From an uncultured Lachnoclostridium sp. (GTDB lineage Bacteria > Bacillota > Clostridia > Lachnospirales > Lachnospiraceae), in NCBI GenBank assembly GCA_902464595.1, contig CABQJX010000112.1:1-9021 (forward strand): a DNA stretch of 9,021 nt. The letters are read 5' to 3'. The notes under the pieces are model-generated. The model was not told the origin of the DNA and searched no databases. It saw only the letters and a program-made list of their open reading frames with translations. Made by a program: the position numbers and the translations under genes. This document shows, in pieces, positions 1 to 6,330 of the stretch (positions are counted from its first letter, which is position 1; every line of letters begins with the position of its first letter).

Positions 1-1177
1 GGACCCGGAGAGATACCCCCTGATCCTGCTGCCGCACCGAGATCCACACCTGGCCGCCGGGACGGTTATACTTGACCGCATTTCCTATCAGATTCCCAAA
101 AAGCTCCTTCATCTGCTGCAAATTGGCATGGACGCACAGAGGCTGGCAGTCCACGTGGAGAAATACCTGCTGGGAGGCTGCCATAGGCTTAAAACGGTCT
201 GTAATCTCATCTAAAAGAACAGAAAGGCGCACATCGGAAAAGGCCACCTCTGCATCCTTTGATTCCAGCCTTGATATCATAAGAATATCGTTGATCAGGC
301 CCGTCATCCCCACTGCTTCCTTCTTAATCCTCCTTGCAAAATCCAGCTTCATTCCCTCATCCTGGATCATACCGCTCTCTAAAAGCTCCGCATACCCCTG
401 TATGGAGGTGATCGGCGTTTTTAACTCATGGGAAGCGTTGCTGAAAAACTCCTGGCGGATCTGGCGTTCCTTCTCAATCTGCCCTACATATTCCTTCACT
501 TCCCTTGACATCTTCATGATCGTTTCAACAATCACATTAATCTCCGGATAAGGGCAGGGTTCCACATGAAGCTCTGTGTAATCCCCCTTTACCTTTGTGA
601 CCTCTCTGGAAATATCCCTCAAAGGCCGTGTCACCGATGACACAAATCCCCTGGTAGTAAAGACAGAACAGGCCATCGCGACAAAAAAGCTCAATATCAG
701 GGCAGGAAATAAGAGAGGCAGGTATTGCTGGACTCCCAGATAAGGAACCGCCAGGCGCAGTACCATATCAGACCGCTCCGACCGGCAGGCCGCATAGAGC
801 ATAGTCTTTTTCAAGGTATCCGAATAACGCTTGGCATACCCCTCCCCCCTCTCCAGGGCCATCTGAATCTCCTCACGTTCCAGGTGATTGTCCAGAGCCT
901 CCGCCTCTGCATCTGTATCCATCACCACTGTTCCATCAGTCCCGATCAAAGTGATCCGGCTGGAATCCTGATCTGTAAACTGTTCCAGCTGATGTAACTG
1001 GCGTGAGAGATCCCCGTCATACTCTAATATACGGTCCACAGCCTTCAGCGTATAGAACATATCCTCTGTGGAGGTACTCAGCATGATCCGGCTGCTTGCC
1101 AGGTAAAAAATCAGGCTGTTGATACAGAGAGCTGCCAGAAGCACCAGGATAAACCGCTCCAACAGCGCCTTTCTCAT
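1..1177 (-). CDS. PhoR-like sensor histidine kinase, C-terminus beyond window edge
   Basis: Membrane sensor kinase, partner of the response regulator just upstream. I translated the minus strand from 1177 to base 1 and found 392 codons without a stop. The C-terminus is off the window. A transmembrane segment lies at about residues 10-30. An extracytoplasmic domain (about 31-152) contains RITLIGTDGTVVMDTDAEA and GYAKRYSDTLKKTMLYA, typical of PhoR-type extracellular PAS-like domains of Firmicutes. A second transmembrane segment (153-172) is followed by a HAMP-like linker with RPLRDISREV. The HisKA motif FSNASHELKTPITSIQGYAE has phospho-acceptor His250. The ATPase N-box FGNLIGNAVKYN has Asn366; the G boxes would lie to the left of the window. 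Only about 70 residues separate TM2 from the H-box, so the cytoplasmic PAS of B. subtilis PhoR appears absent. The ATG overlaps the regulator stop as ATGA, implying translational coupling. The kinase class is sure; the phosphate role is inference. Confidence 0.93.
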   Translation of the reverse strand, partial: MRKALLERFILVLLAALCINSLIFYLASSRIMLSTSTEDMFYTLKAVDRILEYDGDLSRQLHQLEQFTDQDSSRITLIGTDGTVVMDTDAEAEALDNHLEREEIQMALERGEGYAKRYSDTLKKTMLYAACRSERSDMVLRLAVPYLGVQQYLPLLFPALILSFFVAMACSVFTTRGFVSSVTRPLRDISREVTKVKGDYTELHVEPCPYPEINVIVETIMKMSREVKEYVGQIEKERQIRQEFFSNASHELKTPITSIQGYAELLESGMIQDEGMKLDFARRIKKEAVGMTGLINDILMISRLESKDAEVAFSDVRLSVLLDEITDRFKPMAASQQVFLHVDCQPLCVHANLQQMKELFGNLIGNAVKYNRPGGQVWISVRQQDQGVSLRV

Positions 1178-1884
1178 AGGGTTCCCTCCTGTTTCACCAG
1201 ACGGTAGCCTACTCCCCGGACGGTTTTAATGCAGGAGCCTCCGTCCTCTCCCAGCTTTTGGCGCAGGGTACGGATATGCATATCCAAGGTGCGGGTCTCT
1301 CCGTCGTACTCATAGCCCCATATGCGGTTGAGCAGCTCATCTCTTGTCACTACTCTGGACTGGTTTTCCAAAAGATAGGAAAGCAGTTCAAACTCCTTCA
1401 GGGTAAGCTCCACAGCCCTCCCGCTGCTTGTAACCTCTCTTGTCTTACGGTTTACTGAAATAATACTGTAGGAAAGCTCATCCCTTCCTTCCTCTCTCCT
1501 GCTCCTTCTCAAAAGGCTTCGGATCCTGGCAGAAAGCTCCAAAACCCCAAAGGGCTTGACCATATAATCGTCTGCCCCGCAGTCCAGCCCCACTACTTTA
1601 TCCAGCTCTTTTTCCTTGGCTGTCAGAAGCAGGATCGGGATGTATTTTAACTCCCGATCCTCCCTCACTTCCTTGATCGCCTCGGTTCCATCCATTCCAG
1701 GAAGCATCCAGTCAAAAATAGCCAGATCTGGCTTCTCCTGGCGCATCCTGGCCAGCCCTTCCTCTGCTGTCTCAAAGCTCTCCGCCTCATATCCAAAGCC
1801 TTCCAGGGCAATGGAAAGCAGGTTCCTGATATTTTCATCGTCCTCTATAATATAGATCCGTTCCATAGTTGCTCCGCCTCTCAC
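1174..1884 (-). CDS. OmpR/PhoB-family DNA-binding response regulator (PhoP-like)
   Basis: Cytoplasmic transcription factor phosphorylated by the kinase downstream. The receiver domain (about 8-125 in GTG numbering) shows the acidic pair in IIEDDEN (Asp15/16), phospho-acceptor Asp58 in LAIFDWMLPGMDG, Thr88 in LLLTAK and Lys110 in MVKPFG. A winged-helix DNA-binding domain follows, with LTLKEFELLSYLLEN, the recognition-helix region TLDMHIRTLRQKL and the ending TVRGVGYRL. Two starts are possible. GTG at 1884 has a perfect AGGAGG (1891-1896) six bases upstream. ATG at 1866 (MERIYIIEDD) is where family members usually begin but has only a weaker GGAG. I keep the GTG because of the ribosome-binding site; the six extra residues MRGGAT may not be made. 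The stop overlaps the kinase start by four bases. Phased TTTTACA repeats lie directly upstream, which fits a PhoP-type autoregulated operon. Confidence 0.95.
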   Translation of the reverse strand: MRGGATMERIYIIEDDENIRNLLSIALEGFGYEAESFETAEEGLARMRQEKPDLAIFDWMLPGMDGTEAIKEVREDRELKYIPILLLTAKEKELDKVVGLDCGADDYMVKPFGVLELSARIRSLLRRSRREEGRDELSYSIISVNRKTREVTSSGRAVELTLKEFELLSYLLENQSRVVTRDELLNRIWGYEYDGETRTLDMHIRTLRQKLGEDGGSCIKTVRGVGYRLVKQEGTL

Positions 1885-1910
1885 TTATTTCCTCCTAACA
1901 GCATATCAGA

Positions 1911-1954
1911 TCAACGTAAAATCCGCCCCATACGAATGTAAAATCTTTGTAAAA
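1911..1954 (-). promoter_or_regulatory. Pho-box-like direct repeats, 11-bp register
   Basis: On the minus strand, TTTTACA occurs at 1954-1948 and 1943-1937, and TTTTACG at 1921-1915. Their starts are 11 and 22 bases apart, so all lie on one face of the helix; the intervening slot at 1932-1926 reads TATGGGG and does not match. B. subtilis PhoP binds TT(A/C/T)ACA repeats spaced about 11 bp, so this is a plausible PhoP-type operator for the regulator-kinase pair directly downstream. The array begins right after the stop codon of the cardiolipin synthase gene. A possible extended -10, TGATATGCT, lies at 1908-1900, but it would start the mRNA inside the ribosome-binding site of the GTG start. The exact promoter is therefore unsettled. 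Confidence 0.55.
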
Positions 1955-3520
1955 CTACATAAGAGGAGCAATGAGACGCAGAAAACGTCCCACCTTTCTT
2001 CCGATCCAGCTGTATTGCCGGCAGTCCTCCAGCGTAACGGCCCGACAGGATTTCAAGGTCTCCTTAAAGTCCTCCTCCACATCAAGAACCACCGGATTGC
2101 GGTAGATATAGGTTCCGCACTCAAAATGCAGGTACAGGCTGCGAAAATCCAGGTTGATGGTTCCTACCGCCGCCTTCTCGTCATCGCTGACGAACACCTT
2201 GGCATGGACAAATCCGGGTGTATATTCATAGATCTTCACTCCGGCTCCGATCAGTTCCGGATAATACGTCCTTGCCAGAAGATAGGCGTATTTCTTATCC
2301 GGTATATGGGGCATGATAATGATCACATCAATCCCGCGCTTTGCAGCGTAGCAGAGGGAATTTTCCAATTCGTCATCCAAAATGAGATAAGGGGTCATAA
2401 TGTGGACATAATGCTTTGCCTGGTTCAGGATGTCCATATAAACCTGCTCTCCCACCCGTTCCCGATCCATAGGACTGTCGCCGTAGGGGAGGATGAATCC
2501 CCCTTCCCTCAGTCTGGGAGAATCAGGATAACCGGCCCCGGTATCCTTTAAAAATGCATAGTTTGCATAATCCTCCGGATGCCGTTCTGTCACATTCCAC
2601 ATTTGAAGGAACATCATAGTAAAGCTTTTGACGCCGTCTCCCTTGATCATTACCGCCGTATCCTTCCAGTGGCCAAAGCGGACCTTTCGGTTAATATACT
2701 CGTCGGCCAGGTTCACTCCCCCGGTAAAAGCTGTATGGCCGTCTATGACAACGATCTTTCTGTGATCCCGGTTGTTCTGGTAGGTAGACAGAGTGGGCTT
2801 AATGGGGGAAAACATTTTACAGCGGATCCCCTTTTTCTCCAGCACCTTCGGATAATGGTAGGGAAGGAGCATAAGACAGCACATGCCGTCGTACATCACC
2901 CGCACTTCCACGCCCTCCCGCACCTTTTCCTCCAAAACCTGGAGGATCGAATCCCACATATACCCCCGCTCAATAATAAAATATTCCATAAAAATGAAAT
3001 GGCGGGCCTGCCTCAGCTCCCGGAGCAGCGCCTCAAATTTATCCTCTCCCAGTGGAAAATATTCTGCCCGGGTATTGCCGTAGGCCGGATAACCGGCATG
3101 ATCCGTCATGTAATCTGTCATCAGGTGGGCGCTGTGGCAGCTGACCTTACGGATCTGATCCCGAACCTCCTCATCCTGCTTCAGATAAGGCTTGGTATCA
3201 CTGATATTCTTTTTCAGGCGGCTGGCCAGCAGCTTGGTCTGAAACTGCACCTGCACAAAGAGATATAATAAAACCCCAAAGACAGGGATCACCAGCACTG
3301 GAACGATCCAGGCCATCTTAAAGCTGGAGCTGATGGGTTCATTGAAAATATAAATGATCACCACTGCACTCAGCAAAAGAGATACTGCATATACGATATG
3401 CATATAATCAGAAAGCCAGCGGAAAGCCCCCATGATCACACCGATCTGAATGGCTAAAAACAGCACTACAAACGCAGTACGTCCAAAAATAATGCGGAAT
3501 AATCCCCTCAGTTTTTTCAT
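1955..3520 (-). CDS. cls: Cardiolipin synthase, phospholipase D superfamily
   Basis: Membrane enzyme that joins two phosphatidylglycerol molecules to give cardiolipin and glycerol. The 521 residues are near the usual length. The N-terminus has three hydrophobic segments (about 13-33, 38-58 and 68-90), the PLDc_N-type anchor. Two phospholipase D catalytic motifs follow: HRKIVVID with His253, Lys255 and Asp260, then GHTAFTGGVNLADEY; and HAKVFVSD with His439, Lys441 and Asp446, then VGTINLDFRSLYLHFE. Both HKD sites are intact, so the enzyme should be active. The ATG at 3520 is preceded by AAGGAGAAGG. The gene lies 109 nt after metY and its stop touches the Pho-like repeats of the next operon, with no terminator visible between, so read-through into the two-component genes is possible. 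Its own promoter was not recognised. Other PLD-family phospholipid synthases are possible but less likely. Confidence 0.95.
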   Translation of the reverse strand: MKKLRGLFRIIFGRTAFVVLFLAIQIGVIMGAFRWLSDYMHIVYAVSLLLSAVVIIYIFNEPISSSFKMAWIVPVLVIPVFGVLLYLFVQVQFQTKLLASRLKKNISDTKPYLKQDEEVRDQIRKVSCHSAHLMTDYMTDHAGYPAYGNTRAEYFPLGEDKFEALLRELRQARHFIFMEYFIIERGYMWDSILQVLEEKVREGVEVRVMYDGMCCLMLLPYHYPKVLEKKGIRCKMFSPIKPTLSTYQNNRDHRKIVVIDGHTAFTGGVNLADEYINRKVRFGHWKDTAVMIKGDGVKSFTMMFLQMWNVTERHPEDYANYAFLKDTGAGYPDSPRLREGGFILPYGDSPMDRERVGEQVYMDILNQAKHYVHIMTPYLILDDELENSLCYAAKRGIDVIIIMPHIPDKKYAYLLARTYYPELIGAGVKIYEYTPGFVHAKVFVSDDEKAAVGTINLDFRSLYLHFECGTYIYRNPVVLDVEEDFKETLKSCRAVTLEDCRQYSWIGRKVGRFLRLIAPLM

Positions 3521-3562
3521 TTCCTTCTCCTTTGCCAGGGAAACCTAAGATGTTCTTGTCCT

Positions 3563-3625
3563 AAAACAGGGGAAATCTTTCCCCGAAGGCCTATCTGCCC
3601 ATCAGAAAAAGACTCCCCCTGTTTT
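3563..3625 (-). terminator. Long inverted repeat after metY, probable terminator or 3' UTR structure
   Basis: Minus-strand RNA from 3625 to 3563 can pair AAAACAGGGG (3625-3616) with CCCCTGTTTT (3572-3563). Pairing continues inward through GAG with TTT and TCTTTTTC with GGGAAAGA, giving about 21 consecutive pairs closing a 21-nt loop (3604-3584). Four pairs are G-U in the minus-strand RNA and would be A-C mismatches in plus-strand RNA, so the structure suits minus-strand transcription. An alternative short hairpin, GGGGAAA with TTTCCCC (3584-3569) followed by TGTTTT, looks like an intrinsic terminator and is incompatible with the long fold. It lies 4 nt after the metY stop, between metY and cls. 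There is no clean U-tract after the long stem, so its role as a terminator is unproven. Confidence 0.5.
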
Positions 3626-3629
3626 GTCT

Positions 3630-4910
3630 TTACACTTCCTCCAGAGCCTGACGAATATCTTCGATAATATCCTCTGCCCCTTCTAAGCCTACGCTGAACC
3701 GGATCATAGACGGATCTACGCCTGCCTCCACCAGCTGCTCGTCGGTGAGCTGGCGGTGGGTATGACTGGCAGGATGAAGCACAGCAGTCCTGGAATCCGC
3801 CACATGAGTCTCAATGGAACACAGCTTCAGCCGATCCATAAATTCCGCTGCCGCCTGACGTCCTCCCTTTAAGCCAAAGGAAATGACACCGCAGGTTCCA
3901 TTTGGCATGTACTTCCGGGCAGTCTCATAATGGGCATCCCCTGGAAGGGAAGGATATTTCACCCATGCCACATCCTCCCTGGACTGAAGATAGGAGGCCA
4001 CTTTCAGGGCGCTCTCGCAGTGGCGCGGCATCCGAAGATGAAGGGTCTCCAAACCCAGATTGATCAGAAACGCATTCTGAGGAGACTGAATGGATCCTAA
4101 ATCCCTCATAAGCTGGGCAGTTGCCTTCTGGATGTAAGCCAGTTTCCCGAATTTCTGCGTGTAAACAACACCATGATAGGATTCATCCGGCTCTGTCAAC
4201 CCCTTAAAACGGTCATGATGGGCCTCCCAGTCAAAATTTCCGCTGTCCACGATACAGCCTCCCACCGTAGCCGCATGGCCGTCCATATATTTTGTGGTAC
4301 TGTGAGTTACAATGTCTGCTCCCCACTCAAAGGGACGGCAGTTGATCGGGGTGGCAAAGGTATTATCCACGATCAGAGGCACGCCGTGGCCGTGGGCCAG
4401 TCTGGCAAACTTTTCAATATCAAGGACCGTCAGGGCCGGATTTGCAATGGTCTCTGCAAACACCACCTTTGTATTGGGCCGGAATGCCTTCGCGATCTCC
4501 TCCTCATCTGCATCCGGGTTTACCAGGGTGCATTCTACTCCCATTTTAGGGAAGGTAACCGTAAACAGGTTGGTCGAGCCGCCGTAGATCGCCGCAGAGC
4601 TGACAATATGATCCCCTGCCTGGCAGATATTTAAAATAGCATAAAAGGTTGCTGCCTGTCCGGAGGAGGTAAGCATAGCCCCCACGCCTCCCTCCAGCTC
4701 ACAGATTTTTGCCGCCACCGCATCGTTTGTTGGATTGGCCAGACGAGTGTAAAAATAACCGCTCTCCTCCAGATCAAAGAGCCTTCCCATCTGCTCGCTG
4801 GTGGTGTACTTAAATGTAGTGCTCTGGTAAATAGGGAGCTGTCTGGGCTCTCCGTTGGCTGGCTGCCATCCGCCCTGCAGGCAGATCGTATCCAATGTAC
4901 GCTTACTCAT
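3630..4910 (-). CDS. metY: O-acetylhomoserine sulfhydrylase (aminocarboxypropyltransferase)
   Basis: Cytoplasmic PLP enzyme of the Cys/Met metabolism family. It makes homocysteine from O-acetyl-L-homoserine and sulfide in direct-sulfhydrylation methionine synthesis. The 426 residues fit MetY length and exceed typical MetB/MetC (about 380-400). Seen: LPIYQSTTFKY near the N-terminus, YTRLANPTND (Tyr54, Arg56) that contacts the cofactor phosphate of the neighbouring subunit, SSGQAAT (82-88), VDNTFATP with Asp182, the PLP-lysine motif HSTTKYMDGH with Lys207, and a C-terminal RFSVGLEGAEDIIEDI. I start at the ATG at 4910 (MSKRTLDT), which has AGGAGG ten bases upstream; an in-frame ATG at 4982 would add 24 residues unlike the family. 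It follows the DUF362 gene by 72 nt with no convincing promoter between, so the two are probably co-transcribed. No S-box or T-box leader is present. Confidence 0.95.
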   Translation of the reverse strand: MSKRTLDTICLQGGWQPANGEPRQLPIYQSTTFKYTTSEQMGRLFDLEESGYFYTRLANPTNDAVAAKICELEGGVGAMLTSSGQAATFYAILNICQAGDHIVSSAAIYGGSTNLFTVTFPKMGVECTLVNPDADEEEIAKAFRPNTKVVFAETIANPALTVLDIEKFARLAHGHGVPLIVDNTFATPINCRPFEWGADIVTHSTTKYMDGHAATVGGCIVDSGNFDWEAHHDRFKGLTEPDESYHGVVYTQKFGKLAYIQKATAQLMRDLGSIQSPQNAFLINLGLETLHLRMPRHCESALKVASYLQSREDVAWVKYPSLPGDAHYETARKYMPNGTCGVISFGLKGGRQAAAEFMDRLKLCSIETHVADSRTAVLHPASHTHRQLTDEQLVEAGVDPSMIRFSVGLEGAEDIIEDIRQALEEV

Positions 4911-4943
4911 TTTCTTGTATCCTCCTGATGTCCTTTTTATATT

Positions 4944-4966
4944 CCCAAAGCCTCTGAGGCCTTGGG
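4944..4966 (-). repeat. Imperfect palindrome in the metY 5' leader
   Basis: The minus strand reads CCCAAGGCCTC A GAGGCTTTGGG, able to form a 10-bp stem with one G-U pair and a three-base loop. It sits between the DUF362 stop (4983) and the metY start (4910), 34 nt upstream of the metY ATG. No U-tract follows on the minus strand (AATATAAAAAGG), so a classical terminator is unlikely. It could be an mRNA-processing hairpin or an operator in front of a weak TATAAA -10-like element. Function unknown. Confidence 0.45.
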
Positions 4967-4982
4967 ATCCCATATCACGCAA

Positions 4983-6086
4983 CTAGATTGTGATGAGATG
5001 ATATTCCTTATTTCCCAGTCCCAGCTTTACTGCATGGTCGATACAGGTCTCCCAGTTCGTATCGGGATGGGCGTTGATAAAATGATCGTGGCAATGACAT
5101 TCCTGATCCGCCAAAAAGCTTCCCGGAAGCACGGGCTGACGGTTGACTGCGTCCACACAGGCCATATCCAGAGCTACCGGGTCAAAGGAAGCAAACATTC
5201 CTACATTCGATACAATGGGGGCATCGTTTTCTGAATGGCAGTCGCAGTTAGGAGAAACGTCCACCACCAGGCTCACATGGAAGTGAGGCCGCCCCTGAAG
5301 CACTGCAAGGGTATACTCGGCAATCTTTTTATTCAAAATATCATTTGCCTCATCGTAAAGGGTTGCCACCGCATCCACGGGACAGGCGCCAATACAGCGT
5401 CCGCAGCCCACACACTTGCTGGTATCAATCGACGCCTTCCGGTCTGTGATCGTGATCGCCCCATGAGCGCAGTTTCTCTTACAGGAGCCGCATCCCACGC
5501 AAAGCTTCGTGCGCACAAAGGGTTTGCCGGAATTGTGCATCTCCATCTTTCCGGCGCGGGAGCCGCATCCCATGCCCAGGTTTTTGAGAGCTCCGCCAAA
5601 GCCAGTGGATTCGTGGCCTTTGAAATGGGTCATGGAGATCACAATATCCGCATCCATGACTGCACGGCCGATCTTTGCCTCCTTCACATACTCCCCTTCA
5701 ATGGGAACCAAGGTCTCGTCCGTTCCCTTTAATCCGTCTGCAATGATCACATGGCAGCCTATGGCAAAGGGATTGTATCCGTTTTCATAAGCTGCGTCCA
5801 GATGATCCAGGGCATTTTTTCTCCGCCCTACATACAAGGTATTGCAGTCTGTAAGAAAGGGTTTTCCATTTTTCGATTTGATCAGATCCACCAGGACCTT
5901 GGAATAGTTGGGGCGCAGATACGCCAGGTTTCCCGGCTCTCCGAAATGGATCTTGATCGCCGCATATTTATTGTTAAAATCAATATCCATCATACCGGCC
6001 CGCTTAACAAGCCGCTCCAGCTTCTGCAGGAGATTTTCTGTCTGCGTCGTGCGCATATTGGTATAATATACATCTGATACTGCCAT
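4983..6086 (-). CDS. DUF362 (COG2768-type) protein with two [4Fe-4S] ferredoxin motifs
   Basis: Iron-sulfur protein of unknown reaction, 367 residues, presumably cytoplasmic (no signal peptide or membrane segment). The DUF362 portion includes KIHFGEPGNLAYLRP (45-59), FLTDCNTLYVGRR, and VISMTHFKGHESTGFGGALK followed by LGMGCGSRAGK. A dicluster insert at about 194-240 carries CVGCGSCKRNCAHGA (Cys196, 199, 202, 206) and CVGCGRCIGACPVDA (Cys225, 228, 231, 235); in the first motif Ala replaces the usual final Pro. The C-terminal part has NCDCHSENDAP (from 280), FASFDPVALDMAC and CHCHDHF (330-336), which recur in COG2768 proteins. I chose the ATG at 6086, which has AAGGAGG five bases upstream, over the in-frame ATG at 6101, which lacks a ribosome-binding site. 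A consensus-like promoter lies just upstream. It probably heads a two-gene operon with metY. Electron transfer is inferred from the clusters; no substrate is known to me. Confidence 0.9.
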   Translation of the reverse strand: MAVSDVYYTNMRTTQTENLLQKLERLVKRAGMMDIDFNNKYAAIKIHFGEPGNLAYLRPNYSKVLVDLIKSKNGKPFLTDCNTLYVGRRKNALDHLDAAYENGYNPFAIGCHVIIADGLKGTDETLVPIEGEYVKEAKIGRAVMDADIVISMTHFKGHESTGFGGALKNLGMGCGSRAGKMEMHNSGKPFVRTKLCVGCGSCKRNCAHGAITITDRKASIDTSKCVGCGRCIGACPVDAVATLYDEANDILNKKIAEYTLAVLQGRPHFHVSLVVDVSPNCDCHSENDAPIVSNVGMFASFDPVALDMACVDAVNRQPVLPGSFLADQECHCHDHFINAHPDTNWETCIDHAVKLGLGNKEYHLITI

Positions 6087-6118
6087 AACTGCCTCCTTCA
6101 TTGGGGTTCTTTTGATTT

Positions 6119-6147
6119 ATTATACTTCAAAGCTCCCATTTATTCAA
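6119..6147 (-). promoter_or_regulatory. Sigma-A type promoter of the DUF362-metY unit
   Basis: The minus strand has TTGAAT at 6147-6142 and TATAAT at 6124-6119, separated by exactly 17 bases. That is one mismatch to the -35 consensus and none to the -10. Expected transcription start is near 6112, giving a leader of roughly 26 nt before the ATG at 6086. That leader is too short for a riboswitch, which argues against leader-based control of this unit. Confidence 0.8.
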
Positions 6148-6236
6148 TCTGTTTTCTGTTCCCCCTTGACTGCGGATCATTCAAAGGCTTTTGCTTACTG
6201 CCTGTCCATGAACCAAAAAGTGCCTCATGGATGCTG

Positions 6237-6271
6237 AAAGGGCCGGCCGTGATCTCCACAGCCAGCCCTTT
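6237..6271 (-). terminator. Hairpin terminating the PTS operon
   Basis: Downstream of the EIICB stop, minus-strand AAAGGGCTGGCTGTG pairs with CACGGCCGGCCCTTT around a GAGAT loop. This is a 15-bp GC-rich stem with two G-U pairs that would be A-C mismatches in plus-strand RNA. Only three U residues end the stem (then CAGCATCC), so the tail is weak, but the position between the EIICB gene and the promoter at 6119-6147 fits termination. The rest of this 229-nt gap (6102-6330) shows only a small inverted repeat, CCATGA (6206-6211) with TCATGG (6225-6230). Confidence 0.65.
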
Positions 6272-6330
6272 ATTACGAAATCGGACTATTCTTGTAAAAC
6301 AAATATTTCTGCCTCACAGAATCCTCTGTA

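Noticed and set aside
2579..3268. Plus-strand open frame of 229 codons opposite the cardiolipin synthase gene
   Set aside because: It lies wholly antisense to a well-supported enzyme with both catalytic motifs, its translation resembles no family I know, and it is best explained as a codon-bias shadow. The same holds for plus-strand frames at 72-551, 5235-5732 and 8197-8829.
4911..4982. N-terminal extension of MetY from the ATG at 4982
   Set aside because: The extra 24 residues are unlike the family, would be encoded across the palindrome, and lack a ribosome-binding site. The ATG at 4910 has AGGAGG and the typical N-terminus.
4911..4982. SAM (S-box) riboswitch or T-box leader for metY
   Set aside because: The spacer is only 72 nt and lacks the S-box core and T-box sequences.
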